38,930 nucleotides of DNA from Pseudomonadota bacterium (GTDB taxonomy: Bacteria > Myxococcota_A > UBA9042), in the NCBI GenBank assembly GCA_005792545.1, contig SXRM01000083.1:1-38930 (forward strand), written 5' to 3'. The notes beneath the pieces were generated by a model. It saw only the letters and a list, made by a program, of their open reading frames with translations. It ran no database searches and had not been told where the DNA came from. Position 1 is the first letter of the stretch. Every line of letters begins with the position of its first letter. Shown here in pieces: positions 24,300-31,930 of the stretch. The position numbers were made by a program, and so were the translations under genes.

Positions 24300-25049
24300 T
24301 CACTGGGCCACCGGACGGCGAAAGCGATCGTACAATCGGTCGCGCCAACCGAGCAAATCCGCAAACTCCTCCGCCAGTTCCGGGTCGCGCCACGCTGCAC
24401 GCGTCGCCGAGCCCAGCCGCAGGTGCTGGTCACCCACCGGCTGCACGACCTGCAGCGCCACCGCCATCGCGATGTCCGCATAGGTGAAGGTGCCGAGCAG
24501 GTGATCGCCGCCGGCCAGCGCCGTGCGCAACGCGGCCAGCTCTGTGCGTATCGCGGCGCGGCGCTCGCTCTGCCCTACGGCCTCTAGCGCGTACTTGTCG
24601 CGCAAGTAGCGAACCCCGAATGCCACCAGCGGCGCCGACAGCGGGCCGATCCAGCGCAGGCCTTTGGGGACTTGCTCCAAAGCCGCCGCCGGATCGCCGC
24701 CAACCCGCGGCGTCAACAGCGCGCGGCCGTGGGCGAGCACGGTTTCGCTGCGGACATTCCAGGCCTCGCTGTCGGCCTTGCGGTCCGCCGGAAACAGCTG
24801 GACGACACCGCCGCGACTGGCGGCCCACTGCGCGATGGCAAACGAGTCGGCATAGGCCCTGCCGTCCGCGAACAGCGCCGGCACCGTGACCTTGCCCGTC
24901 CAGCGACCCAGTCGCGCGCGCAAGAGCGGCGTCTCGATCATCGGCAGGTACTCGACTTTGCGGTAGGCGACGGCACAAGCGGCCAACGCCCAGCGCGCTT
25001 TCTCGCTCCACGGCGAGTAGTGGATCTGGTACAGCACGGGCGTTGCCAT
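24300..25049 (-). CDS. Glutathione S-transferase family protein
   Basis: The 249-residue protein has the N-terminal thioredoxin-like domain of GSTs (YQIHYSPWSEKARWAL at residues 7-22, VPALFADGRAYADS with the cis-Pro, and S as gamma-glutamyl contact) and a helical C-terminal domain with the motif FTYADIAMAVALQ. The catalytic Tyr/Ser of a specific class cannot be assigned with certainty. It begins about 130 bp after copy 4 of the C7 element and about 220 bp after copy 5; both elements point at it. It is 34 bp upstream of the hydrolase-like lipoprotein gene on the same strand. Confidence 0.8.
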   Translation of the reverse strand: MATPVLYQIHYSPWSEKARWALAACAVAYRKVEYLPMIETPLLRARLGRWTGKVTVPALFADGRAYADSFAIAQWAASRGGVVQLFPADRKADSEAWNVRSETVLAHGRALLTPRVGGDPAAALEQVPKGLRWIGPLSAPLVAFGVRYLRDKYALEAVGQSERRAAIRTELAALRTALAGGDHLLGTFTYADIAMAVALQVVQPVGDQHLRLGSATRAAWRDPELAEEFADLLGWRDRLYDRFRRPVAQ

Positions 25050-25167
25050 GGCTTGCCTCGCGCGCCCTCACAGGCGCCCAAGGCGGATTGCCGGGTTTTG
25101 CGCGGCCCGTCAAGTCGGCCAAGGCCCGCGGACAGCCCCGACCACGACTACGCCAGGAAACTGCGTG

Positions 25168-25201
25168 AAAACAACGATCTGAACAATGGGGGGGTATGTT
25201 C
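25168..25201 (-). promoter_or_regulatory. C7 element, copy 4
   Basis: On the minus strand it reads GAACA, loop TACCCCCCCAT, TGTTCAG, then a tail ending CGTTGTTTT. The dyad core is 25179-25201. It is oriented toward the GST-like gene. The flanking 27 bp from 25168 match copy 5 with one difference. Confidence 0.7.
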
Positions 25202-25258
25202 GGCGCCGGCACCACGCGCAATCAGAATTTTCGCCCACGCCAGGGAAAATCCGTCGAC

Positions 25259-25290
25259 AAAACAACGGTCTGAACAATGGGGGGGAACGT
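25259..25290 (-). promoter_or_regulatory. C7 element, copy 5 (one dyad arm degenerate)
   Basis: On the minus strand CCCCCCCATTGTTCAG is intact (25270-25285) and is followed by the same CGTTGTTTT tail as copy 4, but the left arm GAACA is replaced by an unrelated sequence (ACGTT). It begins immediately after the stop codon of the acyltransferase gene (25291-25293) and lies 91 bp from copy 4 in the same orientation. Confidence 0.65.
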
Positions 25291-26208
25291 CTAAGTCCAG
25301 AATTTGTAGAAGTTGAACCAGTTGTCCGGCGCAGCGCGGACGTAGTGGGCGACGCGATCGGCGTACTGGCCCACGGCGCGGTGCAGCGCGGCTTCGCGGT
25401 CCTTGCGCGGCAGCTCGACGCGGTCCGCAAACGGCTCGCAGTGCAGCTCATAGCGGTTGGGCGCGCGGTAGATGCCGCACACGAAGTAGACCGGGCACTG
25501 CAGCATCGCGGCCAGCAGAAACGGCCCGGCCGGGAAGGGCGCTGGCTGACCGAGGAACTCGACCTGCACGGTGCGGTCGTTCAGACCGACGCGGTCGGCG
25601 GCGATGGCCAGCAGCTCGCCGCGGTCGATGCGGTCTTTGAGGTCGAGCACCGTGTCGGCGCGGCCCGGCTCGATGTGCACCACCTGGGCCGCCGCGTGCG
25701 GGTTCAGCCGATACAGGGCGGCGTTGATCATCTTGGCGTTCTTGAAGTAGCCGACGATGCGGATGCGCAGCCGTTCGTCGTGCCCGCCAATCGCCATCGC
25801 AGCCGTGGATCCGACGTGCGCAGACAGCAAGATGGCGCCGCGGCCGCTGGCGTGCAAGCGCTCCAGGTGGTCATGGCCGTCGCGTGTGAGCTCGAACAGG
25901 TCGCCGCGACCTTGCACGAGCCACAGGCGGTCGAGCGCGGCCTCGGCGAAGCACAAGACGTGGCGGTAGATGGCGTGCAGCCCGCGGCGTTGCTGGCCGA
26001 GGCGCTCGCCCAGGTCGCGGCTGGCGTGGCGCACACCCGGATGCAGAAGCGTGTACCACAGGGCCACGACGCGCATCAGCCACCGGGCCGGCAGCCTGCC
26101 CGCGGCCGTCGCCAGCCACACGGTCAAACGGATGCCGACAACGCTGCCTTTTTCGGCGACGCTCAGCCACTCGCTGCCGGCTGAGGTTGGCGGCGACGCA
26201 GTGGTCAT
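25291..26208 (-). CDS. LpxL-family lipid acyltransferase (aryl-polyene-type)
   Basis: The 305-residue protein belongs to the LpxL/HtrB lysophospholipid/lipid A acyltransferase superfamily. The catalytic HX4D-like motif is seen as LLSAHVGSTAAM (about residues 125-136), and GELLAIAADR, FPAGPFLLAAML and PVYFVCGIYR are family segments. In aryl-polyene clusters a GT2 domain and an LpxL-like acyltransferase domain often form one protein (ApeJ); here they are two genes joined by a 4-bp ATGA overlap. It is the last gene of the minus-strand cassette; copy 5 of the C7 element follows its stop. Confidence 0.78.
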   Translation of the reverse strand: MTTASPPTSAGSEWLSVAEKGSVVGIRLTVWLATAAGRLPARWLMRVVALWYTLLHPGVRHASRDLGERLGQQRRGLHAIYRHVLCFAEAALDRLWLVQGRGDLFELTRDGHDHLERLHASGRGAILLSAHVGSTAAMAIGGHDERLRIRIVGYFKNAKMINAALYRLNPHAAAQVVHIEPGRADTVLDLKDRIDRGELLAIAADRVGLNDRTVQVEFLGQPAPFPAGPFLLAAMLQCPVYFVCGIYRAPNRYELHCEPFADRVELPRKDREAALHRAVGQYADRVAHYVRAAPDNWFNFYKFWT

Positions 26209-26963
26209 GCCGGCGGGCTCAGTCGCTTGCCAAAGCGCTGCCACAGCAACAGCTTGCGGATCAGCGCCTCAGTGACCAGCCGCGTGTGCAGCCACGAAAT
26301 GCGGACGTTGTCGCGCACCATGCGAAAGTGCGAGACGCCGCCCTCGGCCGCGGTCAGATAGCGCACGGCGACCGGCAAGTTGAGCACCGGCGTCGCCGCC
26401 CAAACCAGTCGGACGGCGACTTCGATGTCGAATTCCATGCGATCGCCCGCCGGGCGCGTGGCCAGCGTCGCGGCCAGCGGATACACGCGAAAGCCAATCA
26501 TTGCGTCTTGGATCGGCCGGCCAAAGGTCTCGATCGCCACCCAGAAGTTGTTGATTTCGCGGCCAATACGCCGACCGCGCGGCGCGTCCACGGAAAAAAC
26601 TGGACTCGCCAGCACCAGCGCCTGGGGGTGGGCGCGCGCCGCTTCGAGAAAGGTCCCGACTTGGTCCAGGTCATGCTGGCCATCGGCATCTACCTGCAGC
26701 GCATGGGTGAACCCAGCGGAGCGTGCCGCGACAAAGCCGGCCTTGACCGCCGCGCCCTTGCCGCCGTTGTGCGGGCACCACACCACCTGTGCTTCGCGAG
26801 CGACCTCGATTTCGCGGGCCACTGCCCGCGCCGCAGCGCCGCTTCCGTCGTCGACGACCAGCACTGGAGCACCAAAACGGCCCACCCGCTCCACGACCTG
26901 CCGCAGCGTCGCCGCGTTGTTGTAGGTCGGAATCAGGATGCACGGCGCAAAGGCGTCAGGCAT
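26205..26963 (-). CDS. Family 2 glycosyltransferase
   Basis: The 252-residue protein has the GT2 core: ILIPTYNNAATL at the N-terminus, VLVVDDGSG, NGGKGAAVKAGF and LQVDADGQHD (the DxD). Its likely role is to transfer a sugar or polyprenyl-linked group in the assembly of an envelope lipid. Order and coupling with the downstream LpxL-like gene match ApeJ, the two-domain protein of aryl-polyene clusters. The ATG at 26963 gives a normal N-terminus; the frame is open 31 codons further. It overlaps the upstream ligase gene by 8 bp. Confidence 0.85.
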   Translation of the reverse strand: MPDAFAPCILIPTYNNAATLRQVVERVGRFGAPVLVVDDGSGAAARAVAREIEVAREAQVVWCPHNGGKGAAVKAGFVAARSAGFTHALQVDADGQHDLDQVGTFLEAARAHPQALVLASPVFSVDAPRGRRIGREINNFWVAIETFGRPIQDAMIGFRVYPLAATLATRPAGDRMEFDIEVAVRLVWAATPVLNLPVAVRYLTAAEGGVSHFRMVRDNVRISWLHTRLVTEALIRKLLLWQRFGKRLSPPA

Positions 26964-28653
26964 GGTCACCGCTTGCCTCGAACACCAGCCTGCCGCTGGC
27001 GCACGGGTCATCGCCACGCACGATGGTGAAATCGACGGTGCCCTGCGGTTGGGCAAAGCGCAGTTCGACGCTCAACACGTCGTCCGGGCCGATGGTGCGC
27101 CGGAACTTGAGGCGCTGGACGCGTAGCAGCGCTTGCCAATTTGGCCGCTCAGCTCGCACGTGGCGCATCACGATTTCGTGGACTTGAACGATCCCGGGCA
27201 GCACCGGATGCGCGCGAAAATGACCGACGAACCAGTAGAGGTTCTCGGGAACCCGCATCCGCAAGCGCAGGCCGTCTTCGGCCACCGAGCGCTCCAACAA
27301 CTCCAACTCGCGGACCGGACCAAACAGCGCCCGCACGGCGCCAGCGGGCAGCTTGCCGGTGTCCGCGCGCGGCAGGTGCTCGACCAGCAGTAGGCGCCGC
27401 GGCATCACCACGGGTTCCAGCCGGCCCAGCAGCGCCTGGCGCAGCGCGGCGACGGTCAGCCCCGGTGCCACCACCGCCGCCCAAAGCTCGGTGCCTCGCG
27501 CGACCTGCGCGGAGTCCACGGCGATGACCGCGGCGTCGCGCACCCCCGGCGTGGCCAGCAGCAGCGCCTCCACTTCGGCCAGTGCTACCCGCACACCGCC
27601 CGTTTTGACCACGCCGTCGCGCCGGCCCAGGTGCGCAAACGTGCCGTCCGCAGCCACTTGAACGACGTCAGCACACCGGAGGGGCTCCAGCGCGCCACCC
27701 GGCGCAAACGGCGACCGGACCAGCGCCGCGCCGTCGTGGTCCTGCGCGACAGCAACCCCTGGCAGTGGTGTCCAACTAGGTTTGTCGCGTTGTCGGCGCG
27801 TCGCGATGCCGCCCGTTTCGGTGGACCCGAACACCTCCAGCGGCCGCACGCCATGGCGTTCGTCCAAGGCCTCAGCCGTCGCGGCAGGCAACGGCGCCGT
27901 CGACGACAGCCCCAGCTCGACCTGCGCAAGCGCGTCGCGGTCTTCGTTCGCCAGCGACCGCCAGTGTGCCGGAATCGCCACCAGCAGCGCTCGTTGCTGG
28001 CCAGCCAGGCGCGCGACCACCGTTTCGGCGTGCAGCGGCGTGGCCCGATCGAACCGCCAGCCGCCCAGCAGCGGCGCCAGCACCGAAAACAAGAGGCCGT
28101 ACAGGTGGTGCGGCGGCACGGTCGCCAGCACCGGCGTCGCTGGCGGCAACCGCAGCTGATCGGCCCATAGCGAGGCTTCGCCCAGCAACTGCCCGGCGGT
28201 CTTGGCATACGGTTGCGGAGCGCCGGTTGACCCGCTGGTCCACACTGTCGCGAGCAGGCGCTCCGCGGTAATTGCAGACAGTTGCGGCGGGTCGTTCGCT
28301 GGCGTCGTCGCCAGCCACGGTCGAAAGTCGTCGCCGCGCGCGCCGGTCGTGTCGTGCAGCAGCGCCAGCACTTCTGCCCGGTCGGCCACCAGGTCTACGC
28401 TCTGTGCTTGGCCGTTGGGCGGCAGGGCCACCGCATGGCCGCGGGACCAGATGGCCAGCAGCGCAACGGCAAAGTGGTAGCGGTCCGCGCAAACCAGCGC
28501 GATGTGGCTGCCGGGCGTCGGTGACGGCAGCTGCCCGGCCACCCGGGCAACGTCGGTCAGCAGCCACGCGCGCGACCGCTCACCGCCCGGCCCAAAGGCG
28601 ATGACATCGCCGGGCTGGTGCCGGTGGAGCAGGGCAAAGCTGGCCTGGCTCAC
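26956..28653 (-). CDS. AMP-ligase fused to a FabZ/ApeI-like hotdog dehydratase
   Basis: The 565-residue protein has two domains. Residues about 1-430 are an acyl-/aryl-AMP ligase of the ANL superfamily, with VWTSGSTGAP (A3), GSTETGG (A5), GRRDGVVKTGGVR (A8) and a catalytic lysine in ADTGKLP. Residues about 460-565 are a hotdog dehydratase-like domain with GHFRAHPVLPGIVQVHE, the FabZ-type HFPxxPVLPG motif. In aryl-polyene clusters these are ApeH (ligase) and ApeI (dehydratase), which are usually adjacent genes. The GTG at 28653 overlaps the COG4648 stop by 4 bp. It would load an aryl or acyl starter onto the adjacent carrier proteins and dehydrate 3-hydroxyacyl intermediates; this is inferred from family and context. 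Confidence 0.85.
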   Translation of the reverse strand: MSQASFALLHRHQPGDVIAFGPGGERSRAWLLTDVARVAGQLPSPTPGSHIALVCADRYHFAVALLAIWSRGHAVALPPNGQAQSVDLVADRAEVLALLHDTTGARGDDFRPWLATTPANDPPQLSAITAERLLATVWTSGSTGAPQPYAKTAGQLLGEASLWADQLRLPPATPVLATVPPHHLYGLLFSVLAPLLGGWRFDRATPLHAETVVARLAGQQRALLVAIPAHWRSLANEDRDALAQVELGLSSTAPLPAATAEALDERHGVRPLEVFGSTETGGIATRRQRDKPSWTPLPGVAVAQDHDGAALVRSPFAPGGALEPLRCADVVQVAADGTFAHLGRRDGVVKTGGVRVALAEVEALLLATPGVRDAAVIAVDSAQVARGTELWAAVVAPGLTVAALRQALLGRLEPVVMPRRLLLVEHLPRADTGKLPAGAVRALFGPVRELELLERSVAEDGLRLRMRVPENLYWFVGHFRAHPVLPGIVQVHEIVMRHVRAERPNWQALLRVQRLKFRRTIGPDDVLSVELRFAQPQGTVDFTIVRGDDPCASGRLVFEASGDHA

Positions 28654-29270
28654 CGCGGTCCTTGCGCAGCGACCCGGCGGCGGGCGCCAAAGCGAACAGT
28701 TCGCATTGCGTACTCCGCTGCGAACAAAAGGCCGACCAGCCCATAGCTGATGGCACCAGTAAACGCCGCCCACCACGCCACTGGTGCCCAGATAAGTAAG
28801 CCGGCCGAGATCAGGGCGTTCAGCACGAAAAAGCCGCACCACACCCAGGTGACCGTCCGACAGTAGGCGACCTCGTCGTCGGCGAGGTCCGGGTGGACCA
28901 GGCGCGCGTAGCGCTCGACCATCGGCGTGTCGCGCAACGAGCGCCCAAACGTCAGCAGTAGCGCCAGGTTGACCAAGGTCGGCACCGTCATCATCAGGCG
29001 CGCGTCGTCGAGCAAGACGCCGCCCAGCAGCAGCGCACCAGCCAGCACCGGTGCTTGCGCTACCGCCCAGCGCCCACCGGCTGGCACTTGCCACACCCGC
29101 AGCGCGGTCAGCGCGGCGACCAGCAGCACGGCTACGCCACCCACCCGCCGCGGCGACCAGTGGGTCAGGCCATACCACAGCAGCAGCGGATAGGCGACGC
29201 TGCCCAACGCAACCGCGACGCCAAGCGCGCGACCAAGCTTGGACGGCGCCGCCGTGGAAGCATCAGCCAT
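28650..29270 (-). CDS. COG4648 membrane protein (ApeG-like)
   Basis: The 206-residue protein has about five membrane segments and the diagnostic segments of this family: PTLVNLALLLTFGRSLRDTP, MVERYARLVHPDL and YCRTVTWVWCGFFVLNALI. Its molecular role is not known; it is a recurring member of aryl-polyene and xanthomonadin-type clusters between the carrier proteins and the AMP-ligase. It lies 15 bp downstream of the second ACP gene and overlaps the ligase start by 4 bp. Confidence 0.82.
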   Translation of the reverse strand: MADASTAAPSKLGRALGVAVALGSVAYPLLLWYGLTHWSPRRVGGVAVLLVAALTALRVWQVPAGGRWAVAQAPVLAGALLLGGVLLDDARLMMTVPTLVNLALLLTFGRSLRDTPMVERYARLVHPDLADDEVAYCRTVTWVWCGFFVLNALISAGLLIWAPVAWWAAFTGAISYGLVGLLFAAEYAMRTVRFGARRRVAAQGPR

Positions 29271-29285
29271 GGGCAGTGTGCGACG

Positions 29286-29549
29286 CTACGGCTGGGCGAG
29301 CTGGGCCTGCACCAGATCGACCACATCGCCGATGGTGCGGACCTTTTTCAGCTGGTCCTCCGGCACGCGCTTGCCAGTAATCTCTTGCAGTTTGACCACC
29401 ATGTCGATGGCGTCGATGCTGTCGAGGTCCAGGTCTTTGACCAGGTGCGAGTCCATCGCGATGTCGTCGCGGTTCAACTCGAACATCTCGACCAGCAGGT
29501 CGGCGATGCGCGCAAAAATCTCGTCGCGGGTCATGGTGGGGGCGCTCAT
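29286..29549 (-). CDS. Acyl carrier protein 2
   Basis: The 87-residue protein is a classic ACP with the phosphopantetheine serine in DLDSIDAIDM (about residue 44), preceded by helix I (RDEIFARIADLLVEMFEL). It would hold acyl or aryl intermediates for the cassette and matches ApeF by position. Its start overlaps the stop of the first ACP gene (ATGA). Confidence 0.92.
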   Translation of the reverse strand: MSAPTMTRDEIFARIADLLVEMFELNRDDIAMDSHLVKDLDLDSIDAIDMVVKLQEITGKRVPEDQLKKVRTIGDVVDLVQAQLAQP

Positions 29550-29818
29550 GGGGCTCCTGCCGGTTGCGGGCGATGGGTCGCAATGTGATGCGCAAGGGTG
29601 CGCACGGATTGAAAGATTTCGCGGGTGCGGGCGTCTTCGGCCTCGATGCGCACGCCAAACTTCTTATGGATGGCCATGGCCAGCTCGAGCGCGTCGATGC
29701 TGTCCAGGCCAAGGCCGGTGCGGAAAAGCGGGGCGCTGCTGTCGATGTCGGCCGGCGTGATGTCTTCGAGCGCCAGCGCTTCAACGATGAGGGCCTTCAA
29801 TTCGTTTTCCAGATCCAT
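29546..29818 (-). CDS. Acyl carrier protein 1
   Basis: The 90-residue protein is an ACP with phosphopantetheine serine in GLDSIDALEL (about residue 39). It precedes the second ACP with a 4-bp overlap, a tandem-ACP arrangement like ApeE-ApeF. A GGAACC segment precedes the start. Confidence 0.92.
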   Translation of the reverse strand: MDLENELKALIVEALALEDITPADIDSSAPLFRTGLGLDSIDALELAMAIHKKFGVRIEAEDARTREIFQSVRTLAHHIATHRPQPAGAP

Positions 29819-29836
29819 GGGTTCCTTGTGGCAGGC

Positions 29837-30694
29837 CTACGCCGGCAAAAGCGACGCTGCGACCGGCATGTCCGCGCTCGGCGCCGGGCCGACGCGCTGC
29901 AGGTAGAGCCGAGCAGCGGCGGACGACATGGCTTTGCTGTCGCCCGCGAATTCCGATGGCTGCAGCACGGCCAGGTGCTCGACCACGTGGTAGGGGATGA
30001 CCCGCGGCGCGCGGTACCAGGGTGCGGTCTTGGCCAGCACCGGCGGCTGGCAGCGCACCAGCAGCAGGACCACCGGCACGTTGGCACGCGTGGCCATTTC
30101 AAATGCGCCGCGCTTGAACGGATGCAGCGCGTTCTCCGGCGAGCGCGTGCCCTCGGGAAAAACCAGCACCGGCAAGCCAGCGGCAAGTCGCTCTGCGGCC
30201 TGCCCAAGCACGCGTGCGTTGTCCGCCGGCGAACCAGAGCCGCCGTCGATGTGCCAACAGTGCTTCAGCAGGTTGCCCAGCAACAAGCCACGAAACAGCG
30301 GCCCCTTGACCACACAGGCGACGGTCGGCGCCGCGGCCAGCACCGCCGTCACGTCGACTAGCGTCGGGTGATTCGACACGATGACGCACGGTCCCGCTGG
30401 CAAGCCCAACCGGGTGTCGCGTGGATTCGACCGCAGCAAGAAGCCCCAACGCATGCCGTCGTGGAACAGCCGGAAGCCGCCGCGCACGATGCGCTGTGCC
30501 CGCGCGACCCGCGACAGCTGGTCGCCCCCTGCAAGGCCTGCTAGCGGCAACACGATCCACGACAACAGCAGGCCGCCGATGTAGAAGCAGGCAAACGTCA
30601 GCGTGGTGATGACCACGCGCAACAATTGCCCAATCGGGACCAACAACGACACGGGCGCTCCCGGCCGCACGCACGCGAGCATCGCGGCCAGCAT
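29837..30694 (-). CDS. 1-acylglycerol-3-phosphate acyltransferase-like protein (ApeD-like)
   Basis: The 285-residue protein has an N-terminal membrane segment (about residues 15-50) and the PlsC acyltransferase motifs: SNHPTLVD (NHX4D, about residues 105-112) and VFPEGTRSPE (FPEGTRS). In aryl-polyene clusters ApeD is a PlsC-type acyltransferase at this place, upstream of two ACP genes. The first ATG (30694) is shown; another ATG four codons later is equally possible. It ends 18 bp before the first ACP gene and is divergent from the E1beta gene. Confidence 0.82.
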   Translation of the reverse strand: MLAAMLACVRPGAPVSLLVPIGQLLRVVITTLTFACFYIGGLLLSWIVLPLAGLAGGDQLSRVARAQRIVRGGFRLFHDGMRWGFLLRSNPRDTRLGLPAGPCVIVSNHPTLVDVTAVLAAAPTVACVVKGPLFRGLLLGNLLKHCWHIDGGSGSPADNARVLGQAAERLAAGLPVLVFPEGTRSPENALHPFKRGAFEMATRANVPVVLLLVRCQPPVLAKTAPWYRAPRVIPYHVVEHLAVLQPSEFAGDSKAMSSAAARLYLQRVGPAPSADMPVAASLLPA

Positions 30695-30746
30695 CCGGCC
30701 GGCGCAGCGAGCGACAAAGGTGCGCGGGGGCCGCCAGAGCGGCGCT

Positions 30747-30752
30747 AGGGTA
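30747..30752 (-). promoter_or_regulatory. Possible -10 box for the acyltransferase/ACP operon
   Basis: On the minus strand GCTACCCTAGC contains TACCCT, resembling the TA-x-x-x-T -10 seen elsewhere in the window. It is about 53 bp upstream of the acyltransferase start. No clear -35. Confidence 0.25.
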
Positions 30753-30827
30753 GCGCGCGCGTGGGGTGAGCGGCAAGGGGCTGGCGGCAGGTGCCGCAGC
30801 GCAGTTCCCCAACGGCGGCACCCGCGC

Positions 30828-30833
30828 TACACT
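30828..30833 (+). promoter_or_regulatory. Possible -10 box for the dehydrogenase operon
   Basis: GCTACACTGCC contains TACACT, about 45 bp upstream of the E1beta start in the divergent gap. No convincing -35. Confidence 0.25.
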
Positions 30834-30878
30834 GCCGGCCCGCCGCGGCGCCCCGCCCGGCAGCAGCCAGGTGTCGCG

Positions 30879-31898
30879 ATGCCGCGAATGAACATCGTCC
30901 AGGCGGTCAATGACGCGCTTTTCGTGGCCATGCGCCGCGATCCGAATGTCGTCGTGCTCGGCGAGGACGTCGGCAAGTTCGGCGGTGTGTTCCGCGCGAC
31001 CGTCGGGCTGCAGCAAGAGTTCGGCGACGATCGCGTCATCGACACGCCGCTGGCCGAGTCGGGCATCATCGGCACGGCGATTGGCATGGCCATGTACGGG
31101 CTTCGGCCGGTGGCCGAGATCCAGTTCAGCGACTTCATCTACCCGGCCTACGACCAGATCGTGAACGAGCTAGCCAAGGCCCGCTACCGCTCAGGCGGCG
31201 AGTTTCCGGCGCCGATGGTGATTCGCACGCCGTTTGGCGGCGGCATCCGCGGTGGGCACTACCACTCGCAGTCGCCCGAAGCCGTGTTCTGCCACCAGGC
31301 TGGCCTTGTGGTCGTCGCCCCGAGCAATCCCTACGACGCCAAAGGGTTGTTGCTGAGCGCAGTAGAGCGCGACGACCCGGTCATGGTGTTCGAGCCCAAG
31401 CGCGTCTACCGCGGTCCGGACCACGGCACCAACTGGACAGCGCACCCGAAAAGCGAAGTGCCTGAGGGTGCTTACACCGTGCCCATCGGCAAAGCCGAGG
31501 TTGTCCGGCCGCTCACGGGGCAGGGCACGCCGGTGTCGCTGGTGACGTACGGCGCCATGGTGCATACCTGCGGCAAGGCCGCCGAACTCGCGCAAGAACA
31601 GGGCGTGGACGTCGAGCTCATCGACCTGCGCAGCCTGGTGCCGCTGGACCTGGAAGCGCTGGTCGCGACCGGCAAGAAGACCGGGCGCGTGGTGGTGGCC
31701 AACGAGGCGCCGCGCACCTGTGGCTACGCCGCCGAGCTGGTGGCGCTGGTCATGGAGCATTGTTTCGACTGGCTGCAGGCGCCGGTCGGCCGCGTCACCG
31801 GGCTGGACACGCCGTTTCCGTACACGCTGGAGAGCGCCTACATGCCGGATCCACAGCGGGTCCTGCGGGCGCTGGTGGCGGCATCTCGCTACAACTAG
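30879..31898 (+). CDS. Branched-chain 2-oxoacid dehydrogenase E1 beta subunit
   Basis: The 339-residue protein is the beta half of a heterotetrameric thiamine-diphosphate E1. The N-terminus NIVQAVNDALFVAM, GEDVGKFGGVFRAT, DTPLAESGIIGTAIGMA and the HYHSQSPEAVFCH region are typical of branched-chain (BCKDH) E1beta. The C-terminal domain begins near GTPVSLVTYGAMV. The ATG at 30879 leaves the correct N-terminus; the frame is open further upstream but the extra segment has no family sequence. E1alpha, normally immediately upstream, is absent: the upstream neighbour is divergent. The E2 gene follows after 32 bp. Confidence 0.88.
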   Translation: MPRMNIVQAVNDALFVAMRRDPNVVVLGEDVGKFGGVFRATVGLQQEFGDDRVIDTPLAESGIIGTAIGMAMYGLRPVAEIQFSDFIYPAYDQIVNELAKARYRSGGEFPAPMVIRTPFGGGIRGGHYHSQSPEAVFCHQAGLVVVAPSNPYDAKGLLLSAVERDDPVMVFEPKRVYRGPDHGTNWTAHPKSEVPEGAYTVPIGKAEVVRPLTGQGTPVSLVTYGAMVHTCGKAAELAQEQGVDVELIDLRSLVPLDLEALVATGKKTGRVVVANEAPRTCGYAAELVALVMEHCFDWLQAPVGRVTGLDTPFPYTLESAYMPDPQRVLRALVAASRYN

Positions 31899-31930
31899 CT
31901 AAATTTAAATGGTTATTGTAAGGGGGCATC

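Noticed and set aside
22574..24487. Long plus-strand open frame of 637 codons opposite the hydrolase-like lipoprotein
   Set aside because: It is a high-GC antisense shadow: Arg/Gln/Pro/His-rich, no family resemblance, and fully overlaps a gene with a signal peptide and clear motifs.
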